Of a stretch of 64,000 bases of DNA, positions 10,291 to 19,389 are shown piece after piece (position 1 is the first letter of the stretch; each line of letters starts with the position of its first letter). A model generated the notes under the pieces. That model saw only the letters and a program-made list of their open reading frames with translations, ran no database searches and was not told the DNA's origin. Origin of the DNA: Gluconobacter kondonii (GTDB lineage Bacteria; Pseudomonadota; Alphaproteobacteria; Acetobacterales; Acetobacteraceae); the NCBI RefSeq assembly GCF_002723995.1, contig NZ_BEWP01000006.1, positions 1-64,000 of the forward strand, in the 5' to 3' direction. Both the position numbers and the translations under genes were made by a program.

Positions 10291-10460
10291 TTGTTTCGAT
10301 CTTCCTCGATCAGTCGGAGGAGTTCATCGGGAATCGGCTCATTTGCAACATCATCGAAAAGTTGATGTAGGCCTCGGCTCAGCCAGATACCAAAGGGCGA
10401 TTCTTGCTTCTCTGCCTTGGTATCCTCGACTGAAGACTTCCGCTTGTCTCCTGCGGTCAT
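10287..10460 (-). CDS. nepR: Anti-sigma factor NepR
   Basis: A 57-residue protein below the length cut-off used by many gene callers. Residues 22-52 match the NepR core: FGIWLSRGLHQLFDDV then ANEPIPDELLRLIEE, the two helices around the EPIP motif that bind EcfG or phosphorylated PhyR. In the family, NepR sequesters EcfG until PhyR~P takes it away. The stop overlaps the kinase GTG by 4 bases. A different frame across the same DNA is open for 75 codons but encodes nothing recognisable. Confidence 0.88.
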   Translation of the reverse strand: MTAGDKRKSSVEDTKAEKQESPFGIWLSRGLHQLFDDVANEPIPDELLRLIEEDRNK

Positions 10461-10502
10461 GGGCTGGTCCCGAACCTTCCTGATACTGATTATGGCGCGA
10501 AC

Positions 10503-10527
10503 TACGGTTTTCTTTTAAGAAACCGTT
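10503..10527. other. Inverted repeat upstream of nepR
   Basis: ACGGTTT and AAACCGT arms surround an AT-rich centre in the intergenic space between nepR and ecfG. It could be a regulator site or a stem in the nepR leader. No EcfG-type GGAAC/CGTT promoter could be placed confidently in this 167-base gap. Confidence 0.3.
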
Positions 10528-10589
10528 GCGGGATGAACTGCCAGAAACAGTCTTACGAAAACAGAGCGTTTTCTGCAATTGCTTCCAAT

Positions 10590-10618
10590 CCGCAATGGAT
10601 TAGGATCTTTTATTGCGG
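10590..10618. terminator. Possible stem downstream of the first sigma gene
   Basis: CCGCAAT at 10590-10596 pairs with ATTGCGG at 10612-10618 about 10 bases beyond the sigma gene stop. No long T-run follows on the minus strand, so it is at best a weak terminator or an RNA-stabilising stem. Confidence 0.3.
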
Positions 10619-10627
10619 ATATCAGGA

Positions 10628-11203
10628 TCAGGACAGCATGAGATCGTCGCACGGACGGCCAGCGCGGCTTCGGGCATCCATGGCGTCCCGCAGTGCTTTG
10701 ACCTTGACGCGCAGCTTGTCATTGGTGGGAAGATCCCCGCTCATCCAGGCTTCCAACTGACGACGTGCCCGGAAGACACGGCTTTTTGCCGTACCAACGG
10801 CGCAATCCGTTGCTTCTGCCAATTCTTCGTAGCTCATACCCTGAATCACGACCATGACGAGCGCTTCACGCTGGTCGGACGGAAGGCGTGACAACGCCAT
10901 CGACAGGTCTTTCAGAGCGAGATTGTCTTCATGGGTTGCCGGACTGGCGAAAGACGAAGCAGGTACATCGTCAATATCAGTTGTCTCGCGACGCTTGCGA
11001 AGATCAGAAATAAACCGGTTGCGCAGAATACGATGCATCCAGGCTGAAAAATTCGTCCCAGGTATGAAGCTGTTCTGTGCGGCCAGAGCGTTGCACACGG
11101 CGTCCTGTACGAGATCTTCTGCAGCGGCTCGGTTGCGGGTCAGGGACAGAGCCTGAACACGCAGCTTTGGAAGAATGGCGATGACCTGATCGTGGAACGT
11201 CAT
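10628..11203 (-). CDS. ecfG: EcfG-type general stress sigma factor
   Basis: A 191-residue ECF sigma factor. Region 2 (residues 9-75) includes LRVQALSLTRNRAAAEDLVQ, region 2.4 FSAWMHRILRNRFISDLRKR, and region 4 (about 105-165) has LPSDQREALVMVVIQG and the helix-turn-helix SYEELAEATDCAVGTAKSRV. Sequence style and location next to nepR, phyR and the kinase identify the EcfG group, which redirects RNA polymerase to general stress genes when NepR is removed. It has its own upstream gap of about 100 bases, so it is probably separately transcribed. Confidence 0.88.
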   Translation of the reverse strand: MTFHDQVIAILPKLRVQALSLTRNRAAAEDLVQDAVCNALAAQNSFIPGTNFSAWMHRILRNRFISDLRKRRETTDIDDVPASSFASPATHEDNLALKDLSMALSRLPSDQREALVMVVIQGMSYEELAEATDCAVGTAKSRVFRARRQLEAWMSGDLPTNDKLRVKVKALRDAMDARSRAGRPCDDLMLS

Positions 11204-11305
11204 GGAACTGACTCCTGATTTCGTCTGTTTTCAGGAGACCAATGAATGACGGATCGAAAATGTTGCATCCAGACGAAAGAAATTTTTGAAAATAAAGAAA
11301 TCGCT

Positions 11306-11911
11306 TCAAAAACCCCCAGATTCAGCCGATGTTTTTTCGGCATCTTCCCCTGAAATCGAGGAAGAGATGGCAGCCAACTCCGCGAGTTGGGCGCGTGCGC
11401 GGGAAACGCGCGCTTTCATTGTTCCAGCAGGCACATCGCAGACTCGGGCGGCATCTTCATAAGAGAGTTCCTGCCCCCCAACGAGGATCAATGCCTCACG
11501 GAGTAAATCTGGCAGCTTCCACAAAAGTTCTCCAAGATCCTGAACAGCATCGCGGGCACTCTGACGTGATGGTGCGGCTGTTGATGGCTGCATATCAAGT
11601 TCGATATCGAGCATGATTTCCTGTTCACGACTGCGTCGACGCGTCTGCTCGTAAAAAGCATTTCTCTGAATTGTGAAGAGCCATGCTTTAAGGACGGTTC
11701 CTTGTTGGAACTGATTCTGAGAGGCCAGTGCGCGGACAATTGTGTCCTGAACCAGATCATCGGCTGCGCTTACATCACGCGTCAGAAAACGTGCGAAACC
11801 TCTTAGATCCGGGAGGGCCTGAAGCAGGTCGCGATGAAAGTCGGTTTTTGGGGACGGTGGGCCTGACGAATGCCCGTCGGATGCGGATGTGGTCAGAAGA
11901 AGATCCTTCAC
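11306..11911 (-). CDS. Second EcfG-like sigma factor
   Basis: A 201-residue ECF sigma factor with GTG start, paralogous to its downstream neighbour. Region 2: LPDLRGFARFLTRDVSAADD and LKAWLFTIQRNAFYEQTRRR. Region 4: LPDLLREALILVGGQELSYE and CDVPAGTMKARVSRARAQL. It has an extra N-terminal stretch of about 25 residues rich in S and P. It is divergent from phyR with 135 bases between starts, so the pair shares a control region. Whether NepR also binds it cannot be told from sequence. Confidence 0.85.
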   Translation of the reverse strand: MKDLLLTTSASDGHSSGPPSPKTDFHRDLLQALPDLRGFARFLTRDVSAADDLVQDTIVRALASQNQFQQGTVLKAWLFTIQRNAFYEQTRRRSREQEIMLDIELDMQPSTAAPSRQSARDAVQDLGELLWKLPDLLREALILVGGQELSYEDAARVCDVPAGTMKARVSRARAQLAELAAISSSISGEDAEKTSAESGGF

Positions 11912-12046
11912 GCGACATTCCAGATGGCCGCGCAGCCACAGAGACTATACGGAGATTGGGCATCGTGTCATGGTTATTCAACCTTCATAACGGGACGCAC
12001 CCGATCAGGGTGGATCCATAATATCTTTTCAGGGGGCCAGCGATAC

Positions 12047-12787
12047 ATGACCGACCCGGCACGTCAGGAACTCGTCAAAGCGCTTCCCTACGCCCGTCGC
12101 TTTGCCCGCGCCTTGGTCGGTGATCAGAAAACGGGCGATCAACTCGTAGCGATTGCCCTAAAGGAGCTGGTGGAAAGTTCACGCAGGAGTGATCTTTCCG
12201 CACGGCAGGCTCTCTATGGTCTGCTGGTGAGTGCATTCATGGAACGGCACGGTGCGGATGCCAAGGTCGGCATGCCCCTGCGCCAGCGTGCTCTTCTTCT
12301 GTTAACGTCTCTCGAAGAGCAGTCTCTGTCTTCCAGTGCTCATGCTTTGGGTCTGACCGACGAGCAGGCAGCAGCTGAACTCAATAAAGCGCGTGAAGGA
12401 CTTCAGGAAATCGCGCAAACCAGCGTTCTGATTATTGAAGATGAGCCGATCATCGCCATGGACATTCAGGATCTGGTCGAGCGCTGTGGCCATAAAATTG
12501 CAGGTGTAGCGCATACAGAGGCTGATGCTGTCGCATTAGCTGCGAAAACGAAACCCGGCCTCATTCTTGCGGATATTAATCTTGGTGGGGGTGGGGACGG
12601 TATGCAGGCCGTAGGGCGTATCCTGCGGACGCACGACGCACCGGTCATTTTTGTTACGGCCTATCCGGAGCGCCTGCTAACGGGTGAAACGCAAGAGCCG
12701 TCTTTCGTCATCACCAAGCCATTCGAGCCAATGACGCTGGCTGTTGCGACCTATCAGGTTGTCACTGGTGGGGTTACGCCCGTCTGA
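12047..12787 (+). CDS. phyR: General stress response regulator PhyR
   Basis: A 246-residue PhyR. Residues 1-125 are a sigma-like, DNA-binding-defective domain and residues 125-246 a receiver domain with acidic pocket E131-D132, phospho-acceptor D176 (LILADINLG), T204 and K224 (ITKPFEP). Phosphorylated PhyR exposes its sigma mimic to capture NepR. ATG 12047 follows AGGGGG at ideal spacing; upstream in-frame codons lack such a site. Confidence 0.93.
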   Translation: MTDPARQELVKALPYARRFARALVGDQKTGDQLVAIALKELVESSRRSDLSARQALYGLLVSAFMERHGADAKVGMPLRQRALLLLTSLEEQSLSSSAHALGLTDEQAAAELNKAREGLQEIAQTSVLIIEDEPIIAMDIQDLVERCGHKIAGVAHTEADAVALAAKTKPGLILADINLGGGGDGMQAVGRILRTHDAPVIFVTAYPERLLTGETQEPSFVITKPFEPMTLAVATYQVVTGGVTPV

Positions 12788-12847
12788 TGGCATAATTTGG
12801 AGAGGGGTGGCTTGCGGCGGGTGCTCCGCTGCGACACATAAGGAGCC

Positions 12848-14656
12848 ATGTCGGCACCCATCCTCTCTCTTCAGAATATTACCTATACTCTTGGCGGACG
12901 ACCGCTGCTTGATGGCGCGGAGCTTGCTGTTCTGCCCGGTGAGCGTATCTGCCTTGTCGGACGCAATGGCTCCGGAAAATCCACGCTGCTGAAGATTGCT
13001 TCGGGCGATATCGTAACGGATTCCGGCAAGCGTTTCGTGCAGCCCGGCACAAAGGTCCATTACCTCGCGCAGGAGCCGGATCTTTCGCGCTACGCCACGA
13101 CTTTCGATTATGCCTCTGAAGGTCTTGATGAGACCGAATCTTACCGTGCGCGCTCCATGTTGGCGGAACTCGGGATGACGGGCGAGGAAAGTTGCCAAAG
13201 TCTTTCGGGCGGTGAAGTGCGACGCTGCGCCCTCGCCCGCGCTCTTGCTGCTGAGCCTGATCTGCTGCTGCTGGACGAGCCGACCAACCATCTGGACCTT
13301 CCGTCTATCACATGGCTGGAAAAAGAACTGTCTGCCTCCCGTTGCGCGATGATCGTTATCAGTCATGACCGTCGGCTGCTGGAGACTTTGTCTCGCAGTG
13401 TCGTCTGGTTGGAAAATGGCGTGACGCGACGGCTCGATCAGGGGTTTGCCCGCTATGAAACCTGGCGCGATGAGGTTCTGGAGCAGCAGGAGCGTGATGC
13501 TCACAAGCTGGATCGCCAGATCGCGCGGGAAGAAGACTGGATGATTTACGGCGTCACGGCACGCCGCAAGCGCAATGTCCGCCGTGTCGGAGAGCTGGCA
13601 GCGCTTCGGGCGCAGCGTCGTGAGCTTGCTTCCCGCAACAAGGGGACGCTGCGGATGGCTGCGACAGATGCCGAAAGCGCAGGCAAGATCACGATTGCAG
13701 CAGAAGGCGTCAACTGGGCCTATGAGGATCGGGCCATCGTCAGGGATCTCGATCTGAGAATTCTGCGTGGTGATCGGCTGGGTCTGGTGGGAGCGAACGG
13801 CGCAGGAAAAACAACGCTTCTGCGTCTTTTAACCGGGAAGATGGAGCCGCAATCCGGCGCCATCAAGATGGGGCCGTCCGTGGCTATGGTGACGCTGGAT
13901 CAGCAGAGGGAAAGCCTCGATCCGACGAAGACGCTGGCCGAGACCCTTGCGGGTGGCAGTGGAGATATGGTGCAGGTCGGCGACGAAAAGCGCCATGTCA
14001 TCGGGTATATGAAAGACTTCCTGTTCCGTCCTGAACAGGCTCGCACCCCGGTTGGAAAACTCTCAGGGGGAGAGCGCGGTCGGCTGGCGCTGGCGTGTGC
14101 TCTGGCCAAGCCGTCGAGCCTCATGGTTCTTGATGAGCCGACGAACGATCTCGATCTGGAAACGCTGGATCTTCTTCAGGATATGCTGGCCGACTATGCG
14201 GGTACGGTTCTGCTGGTAAGCCATGATCGTGACTTTCTGGATCGAGTGGCAAGTTCGGTTTTGGTGTCAGATGGCGGTGGTGAGTGGATCGAATATGCGG
14301 GCGGCTACTCGGACATGCTGATTCAGCGTGGAGAGGCTCCGGCAGGTCGTGCAATTTCCTCTTCTGGAGCAGAAGAAATTGCACCAAAATCTGCTTTGAA
14401 AGCAGACAAAAAGACGAAAAAGCTCAGTTATAATGACAAGCGTGCTCTGGATCTGCTGCCTAAGAAAATGGCTGATCTGGAGAAGAAGATTCAAGCCTAT
14501 CGCGACGTTCTCGCAGACCCGGAACTCTATAGCCGGGATTATGCAAAATTCGAGAAGACCACGCAGCTTCTGGAAATTTCTGAGAGGGAACTAACCCAGT
14601 CGGAAGAAGAATGGCTTGAGCTGGAAATGAAAAAAGAACTTCTTGAAAATCAGTAA
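12848..14656 (+). CDS. ABC-F ATPase, Uup-like
   Basis: A 602-residue soluble protein with two ABC domains and no membrane segments. First cassette: GRNGSGKSTLLK, LSGGEVRRCALARAL, LLLLDEPTNHLD. Second: GANGAGKTTLLR, LSGGERGRLALACAL, LMVLDEPTNDLD. A lysine-rich C-terminal coiled coil (last 80 residues, LSYNDKRALDLLPKKM) points to the Uup branch of translation-associated ABC-F proteins. It faces the oxidoreductase gene tail to tail. Confidence 0.88.
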   Translation: MSAPILSLQNITYTLGGRPLLDGAELAVLPGERICLVGRNGSGKSTLLKIASGDIVTDSGKRFVQPGTKVHYLAQEPDLSRYATTFDYASEGLDETESYRARSMLAELGMTGEESCQSLSGGEVRRCALARALAAEPDLLLLDEPTNHLDLPSITWLEKELSASRCAMIVISHDRRLLETLSRSVVWLENGVTRRLDQGFARYETWRDEVLEQQERDAHKLDRQIAREEDWMIYGVTARRKRNVRRVGELAALRAQRRELASRNKGTLRMAATDAESAGKITIAAEGVNWAYEDRAIVRDLDLRILRGDRLGLVGANGAGKTTLLRLLTGKMEPQSGAIKMGPSVAMVTLDQQRESLDPTKTLAETLAGGSGDMVQVGDEKRHVIGYMKDFLFRPEQARTPVGKLSGGERGRLALACALAKPSSLMVLDEPTNDLDLETLDLLQDMLADYAGTVLLVSHDRDFLDRVASSVLVSDGGGEWIEYAGGYSDMLIQRGEAPAGRAISSSGAEEIAPKSALKADKKTKKLSYNDKRALDLLPKKMADLEKKIQAYRDVLADPELYSRDYAKFEKTTQLLEISERELTQSEEEWLELEMKKELLENQ

Positions 14657-14671
14657 TTTGAAAGAAATTCT

Positions 14672-15667
14672 TTAGCTTTCTGGTGAGGATGGGATCAGGC
14701 CGGAAAGCTCCATGATCTCTCTGGATCGCTTGATGCTGTCCGTGACACGGATGGCAGCGTCCAACGCTCTGATCCCGGCCTGTGCATCGACCAGAACCGG
14801 AGCGCCGTGAAGGCACGAAGCGGCGAAAGCCTCATGTTCAGCTGCCAGATTGTCATGGTCTTTCCAGCTGATGGCTTCACGGCGGAAGCCTCCGGTGCCC
14901 GGAAGGGGAAGGCCCCGTTCACGGCCGATGAAGCTCAGCTTGCGCTCCATAAAGTCGGCAGAAAGATATCCGTCCTGTGAGAACAGTCGCATACGGCGTT
15001 CTGTTTTCAGCGAAATCCGGCTTGCCGTGATGGTAGCCACGCATCCGTTTTCAAACCTGACGCGGGCGTTGGCAATATCTTCATGCGCGCTCGAAACAGC
15101 CGCGCCCAGTGCGTCGATTTCCGCGATGGGGCTGTCTACGATCGCTAGAACGAGATCAAGGTCATGGATCATCAGGTCGAGAATGACCGAAACATCCGTC
15201 CCGCGGGGTTTGTATGGAGCAATGCGGGTTGCCTCAATGTAGAGTGGCGCCTTGATCCGTTCGGTGATGGCGCGATGTTCGGCGGAGTAGCGCAGCAGGT
15301 GTCCAACCTGAAGGATTTTTCCGGTCTGTTCTGCCAGTTTAGCGAGGGCATATGCCTCTTCCAGCGTCGCGGCGATGGGTTTTTCGACCAGAACGTGTCG
15401 CCCGGCTCTAAGAGCCTGACTGGTCAGAGGAAAATGATATTCCGCCGGGGCCGCGATAATGACGGCATCGACCTGTTCAAGAAGATTTTCGTAGCTTGTG
15501 GCAATTCCGCAACGAACTTCTGCTGCCACAACGGCTGCGCGGGCTGGATCGGGATCATAAAGAGCGACAAGCTGTTCGGCCGGGTTTGCTGCGGATTTGA
15601 GGGCGTGAAACCGTCCGAAATGACCGGCCCCGACGATACCGACACGAAGCTGCTGCGCTGTATTCAT
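14672..15667 (-). CDS. Gfo/Idh/MocA family oxidoreductase
   Basis: A 331-residue NAD(P)-dependent oxidoreductase. The N-terminal Rossmann motif is VGIVGAGHFGRFHALK, followed by the family EKPIA motif near residue 95 and a C-terminal substrate domain with MIHDLDLVLAIV. The family acts on sugars, inositols and related polyols. The substrate is not evident, and the neighbours (an ABC-F gene and secDF) give no pathway hint. Confidence 0.85.
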   Translation of the reverse strand: MNTAQQLRVGIVGAGHFGRFHALKSAANPAEQLVALYDPDPARAAVVAAEVRCGIATSYENLLEQVDAVIIAAPAEYHFPLTSQALRAGRHVLVEKPIAATLEEAYALAKLAEQTGKILQVGHLLRYSAEHRAITERIKAPLYIEATRIAPYKPRGTDVSVILDLMIHDLDLVLAIVDSPIAEIDALGAAVSSAHEDIANARVRFENGCVATITASRISLKTERRMRLFSQDGYLSADFMERKLSFIGRERGLPLPGTGGFRREAISWKDHDNLAAEHEAFAASCLHGAPVLVDAQAGIRALDAAIRVTDSIKRSREIMELSGLIPSSPES

Positions 15668-15823
15668 GCAGGTACGCTTATCAGGCGCGCTGTTTTCCGG
15701 GAAGGTCGTGCGCGCTCAAACAGGCAAAAGGTTGCATCGGCATGGCGGAAACGGCATGGTCCCGGCCAGAAAATGATCTGAAAAACGATCTGTCCAAATC
15801 CGCCGAGGACGTCTCGACCTGAT

Positions 15824-17368
15824 ATGATGTATTATAGCCGGCTCAGACTGCTGGGCGTCGCAGGCATCTGCCTGATTGGCGTGCTCCTGTGTCTGCCCAA
15901 TTTCCTGCGTTCTCCCGCACCGTCCCTGCCCTGGCGGCAGATCCATCTGGGGCTCGATCTGCGGGGTGGGTCCTACCTTCTCCTTCAGCTCGATCTGAAA
16001 TCCCTTGAGCATGATCGTCTGCAATCCCTTCAGGATCAGGTGCGCCAGACCCTTCTGGATCACTCTCTCGGATACCGGGATTTCGTCCGTGATGATGCGA
16101 CCGCAAGCCTGAGCTTTATGCCGCGTTCGGATGCCGAGCGTGATGCAGCGTTCAAGGCCATGCAGTCCCTGCCGCCTGTGGTGCCGAACGAATTCACGAC
16201 GTCTGAAAAAGACGGGCGGATCGTTCTGACACTTCAGCATGAGGCGATGTTGGCTCGGGCCCGTGAAGCTGTGGCGCAGTCCATTGAGATCGTTCGCCGT
16301 CGTATTGATGCCACGGGTGCGATTGATCCGAGCATTGCGCGTGAAGGCGACGACCGGATTGTTGTCGAGCTCCCGGGGGTCAGCGATCCCGAGCGGATCA
16401 AGAGCCTGCTGGGTACGACGGCGCGCCTGACGTTCCGCCTGCTCGCTCCGAACCCGAGCGTTGCGAGCCCCGGCTCGACGATGCTGGAAGACGAGAGCAT
16501 GCATACACAGGTCGCGGTTCAGGATCATGTTGACGTTGACGGCACGGATCTGACGAATGCCGGTGCGGTAATCGATCAGCAGAGTGGTGGCTGGGCGGTG
16601 ACGTTCCAGCTCAACAGCGCGGGTGCGACGGCGTTTGCGAACGTCACACGGGCCAATGTTGGCAAGCGCTTTGCGATCGTTCTGGACAACAAGGTTATTG
16701 AGGCCCCGAACATCATCAGCCCGATCACGGCTGGAAACGGTCAGATCACGGGTGGCTTTAATGCGCGCAGTGCGTCGGATCTGGCATTGCTACTGCGCGC
16801 CGGTGCGCTGCCTGCTCCGCTGTCGGTGGTTGAACAGCGCACGATCGGCCCGAGCCTTGGTGCTGCGTCCATTCGTGCCGGTATCATCAGCCTGCTGACC
16901 GGTCTGCTTCTGGTCATCGTGTTTATGGTGCTGTTTTACGGGCGTTTCGGTCTGTATGCCGATATCGCGCTGTTTGCGAACCTGATCCTGATGGTTGGGA
17001 TCCTGTCGCTGTTTCAGGCGACGCTGACCCTGCCGGGTATGGCCGGTATGCTGCTGACTTTGGGTATGGCCGTTGATGCCAACATCCTGATCAACGAGCG
17101 TATCCGCGAGGAAGTGAAGCGCGGCCGGGGTCCGCTTCAGGCTCTGCAGGCAGGTTTCGACCGCGCGACCGGCACGATCATCGACAGTAACGCCACGGCA
17201 TTTCTGGCGCATGTCATGCTGTTCGTGTTCGGAACAGGGCCGGTGCGCAACTTTGCCCTGACGATCACCATCGGTATCGTCACGACCCTCTTCACGACCC
17301 TCCTGCTGTCACGCCTTCTGGTCGTGCGGTGGTACGCCCTCGCCCGTCCCAAAGAACTTCCGGTCTGA
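15824..17368 (+). CDS. secD: Protein translocase subunit SecD
   Basis: A 514-residue inner-membrane protein that, with SecF, uses proton motive force to help release exported proteins on the periplasmic side. Seen: an N-terminal membrane helix, LGLDLRGGSYLLLQLD, a large periplasmic domain, then five C-terminal helices with the AVDANILINERIREE signature. secF follows within 6 bases. Confidence 0.96.
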   Translation: MMYYSRLRLLGVAGICLIGVLLCLPNFLRSPAPSLPWRQIHLGLDLRGGSYLLLQLDLKSLEHDRLQSLQDQVRQTLLDHSLGYRDFVRDDATASLSFMPRSDAERDAAFKAMQSLPPVVPNEFTTSEKDGRIVLTLQHEAMLARAREAVAQSIEIVRRRIDATGAIDPSIAREGDDRIVVELPGVSDPERIKSLLGTTARLTFRLLAPNPSVASPGSTMLEDESMHTQVAVQDHVDVDGTDLTNAGAVIDQQSGGWAVTFQLNSAGATAFANVTRANVGKRFAIVLDNKVIEAPNIISPITAGNGQITGGFNARSASDLALLLRAGALPAPLSVVEQRTIGPSLGAASIRAGIISLLTGLLLVIVFMVLFYGRFGLYADIALFANLILMVGILSLFQATLTLPGMAGMLLTLGMAVDANILINERIREEVKRGRGPLQALQAGFDRATGTIIDSNATAFLAHVMLFVFGTGPVRNFALTITIGIVTTLFTTLLLSRLLVVRWYALARPKELPV

Positions 17369-17373
17369 TCGTC

Positions 17374-18312
17374 ATGCTGTCACGTCCTCTTTTCCGTTTT
17401 GTCCGTGACGATCAGCGCATCAATTTCATGCGCGGCCGTCACATGGGGCTGATCGTTTCGGCGGTCCTCTCCATTGCTTCCGTCATCCTGTTCTTCCAGC
17501 CCGGTCTGAAGCTTGGGCTGGATTTCCGTGGTGGCATCATCGTGGAAGCCCAGACCCCCGGCCCTGCCGATTTCGGCAAGCTCCGCGCCGCGCTGGACCA
17601 TGCCGGTATTCATCCGGACGCAGTTCAGGCGTTCGGGTCGCCGCGCGATGTTCGAATTTCGATCAACGCTCCCGAAGGTGCGGATCGCGAAGCGCAGACC
17701 CAGAAGCTGGTCGACGGCGTCAAGAACGCCATATCGGCTGCTGAACCGGGCACGCAGGTTCTGCGTGCTGATGCCGTGGGGGCTTCAGTATCGTCTGAAC
17801 TGTTCCGCGACGGCCTGCTGGCGCTTGGCTTCAGCCTTGCGATGATTCTGGTCTATATCTGGGTGCGTTTCGAGCGTGAGTTCGCCATCAGTGCTGTGGT
17901 GACGCTTATTCTGGATCTGACCAAAACGATCGGTTTTCTGGCCATCACGCGTTTTGAATTCGATCTGGTGATGGTTGCGGCTCTTCTGACGATCCTGGGC
18001 TATTCCACGAACGACAAGGTTGTCGTTTACGACCGCATCCGGGAAAACCTGCGCAAGTATCGGACGATGCCGCTGCGGGAGTTGCTGGATCTGTCCATCA
18101 ACGAAACCCTGAACCGGACACTTGGTACGTCTATGACGGTCTTTCTGGCAGCCCTGCCCCTGGCACTGTTCGGAGGAAGCACTCTGACCGGCTTTGCCAC
18201 GGTCATGCTGTTCGGGATCGTCGTAGGAACGTCCTCGTCCATCTTCATCGCAGCGCCGCTTCTGCTTCTGATGGGCGAGAAGCGGTTGCGCAAAGAGACG
18301 GACGCAGGTTGA
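17374..18312 (+). CDS. secF: Protein translocase subunit SecF
   Basis: A 312-residue partner of SecD. It has six predicted membrane helices and the SecF signatures LGLDFRGGIIVEAQ and LTILGYSTNDKVVVYDRIRE. ATG 17374 is preferred over an in-frame start 45 bases upstream inside secD, because the spacing then matches normal secDF coupling. A strong terminator follows. Confidence 0.96.
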   Translation: MLSRPLFRFVRDDQRINFMRGRHMGLIVSAVLSIASVILFFQPGLKLGLDFRGGIIVEAQTPGPADFGKLRAALDHAGIHPDAVQAFGSPRDVRISINAPEGADREAQTQKLVDGVKNAISAAEPGTQVLRADAVGASVSSELFRDGLLALGFSLAMILVYIWVRFEREFAISAVVTLILDLTKTIGFLAITRFEFDLVMVAALLTILGYSTNDKVVVYDRIRENLRKYRTMPLRELLDLSINETLNRTLGTSMTVFLAALPLALFGGSTLTGFATVMLFGIVVGTSSSIFIAAPLLLLMGEKRLRKETDAG

Positions 18313-18332
18313 TACGGTCTGCGCTCGAACAC

Positions 18333-18370
18333 AAAAAAACCGGCGTCCCTTAGGGGAGCCGGTTTTTTTG
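18333..18370. terminator. Bidirectional terminator after secF
   Basis: A run of seven A, then CCGGCGTCCC, a TTAG loop, GGGAGCCGG and seven T. It serves secF on the plus strand and the lipoprotein gene, whose stop codon lies inside the hairpin, on the minus strand. Confidence 0.9.
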
Positions 18371-18742
18371 TGCCTGCTCTGACGGATGGGTCATCCTGAG
18401 AGGAGTTTTCTGCGGAAGGTCCGCGAGAAGGTTGGAGAGCGCCTGATCGGCCTGACGGTTCGCAGATGAACTTTGCAGCTTCAGGGCGTTCAGGGTTGCT
18501 TGTTGTGCGGCCTTGTCCAGAGTGACCAGTCGGGTCAGTCCATCGGGACTGATCTGCCCGGTCATGACAGCTCCCCGCGCCATGCCATGCGCGATCAGAT
18601 ACGCATAAAGCCGGGAATTGGGGGATGGCGGCAGTCCCGTCATTTCAGGGCGTGCCGCGCATCCGGCCAGAAAGCCCCCCGCTACAAGCAGAGCCGTCGC
18701 AGAGCGCCAGACTACGGAACGTGAGGCTTTCTGGGGTGTCAT
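18350..18742 (-). CDS. Small lipoprotein of unknown function
   Basis: A 130-residue protein. The N-terminus is a lipoprotein signal with lipobox FLAGC near residue 28. The mature part is helical and hydrophilic, with alanine- and glutamine-rich stretches and no recognised domain. Its ATG overlaps the mscL stop (TGATG), so it is translated together with the channel. The stop lies inside the terminator shared with secF. Confidence 0.7.
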   Translation of the reverse strand: MTPQKASRSVVWRSATALLVAGGFLAGCAARPEMTGLPPSPNSRLYAYLIAHGMARGAVMTGQISPDGLTRLVTLDKAAQQATLNALKLQSSSANRQADQALSNLLADLPQKTPLRMTHPSEQAQKNRLP

Positions 18743-19200
18743 CAGGAGTTTTTCTGGGCCAGCAGGTCGCGGATTTCCGTGAGGAGAACTTCTTCTTTGG
18801 TTGGTGCTGGTGGAGCGGCGGGCGCTTCTGCCTGCTTGCGGCTCAGTTTGCTGAGGATGCGGGTCAGCCAGAAGATGAAGAACGCAACGATCAGGAACTG
18901 GATCACGGAATTGAGGAACAGACCGATATTCACGGTCACTGCGCCAGCCTTCTGGGCTTCGGCGAGTGTGTCCTTTACCGGTCCCTTGAGGGTGATGAAC
19001 AGGTTCGAGAAGTCGACGCCACCTGTGAGCAGACCGATAAACGGCGTCATGATATCCTTGACCGCGCTGCCGACAATCGCACTGAACGACGCACCGATCA
19101 CGACACCGACGGCGAGGTCGAGAACATTGCCGCGCATGATGAACTTCTGAAAATCGCTCATCCAGCCCGGGGCGTGCAGGGCGTGTTTGGTCTCGCTCAT
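18742..19200 (-). CDS. mscL: Large-conductance mechanosensitive channel
   Basis: A 152-residue MscL. N-terminal helix FQKFIMRGNVLDLAVGVVIG, pore-lining first membrane helix with GASFSAIVGSAV, periplasmic loop, second helix FLIVAFFIFWLTRIL and a C-terminal charged bundle. It opens under membrane tension and releases osmolytes on hypo-osmotic shock. It lies upstream of, and is coupled to, the small lipoprotein. Confidence 0.95.
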   Translation of the reverse strand: MSETKHALHAPGWMSDFQKFIMRGNVLDLAVGVVIGASFSAIVGSAVKDIMTPFIGLLTGGVDFSNLFITLKGPVKDTLAEAQKAGAVTVNIGLFLNSVIQFLIVAFFIFWLTRILSKLSRKQAEAPAAPPAPTKEEVLLTEIRDLLAQKNS

Positions 19201-19347
19201 ATCAAACCTTTCTTGAGATCCGTGATGTCACGGTTGCAGGCCTGACATTCGAGCCCGCTTTCATTGCAAGGGATAAACGGACTCACATGATCCAGTAAAG
19301 GCTACTTTCATCTGGAGGCGGTTTCCGTTATACGCGCCTGATGATTC

Positions 19348-19374
19348 GCTCCGGTCGGCATCGGAGCTTTCTTT
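19348..19374 (+). promoter_or_regulatory. Attenuator-like hairpin before rpmE
   Basis: GCTCCG (19348-19353) pairs with CGGAGC (19362-19367) and is followed by TTTCTTT. The L31 Shine-Dalgarno GGAG begins two bases further on. The arrangement would allow transcription attenuation of rpmE, or it may terminate upstream transcription. Confidence 0.45.
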
Positions 19375-19389
19375 ATGGAGTAGATATTC

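Noticed and set aside
10351-10578. A 75-codon minus-strand frame across nepR
   Set aside because: The product is R/S-rich nonsense, while the neighbouring frame encodes a clear NepR core with coupled stop.
10461-12046. EcfG-dependent promoters (GGAAC-N16/17-CGTT) before nepR, the sigma genes and phyR
   Set aside because: Only partial matches such as GGAAG or GCAAC were seen by eye, none with both elements at correct spacing. A scored motif scan is needed.
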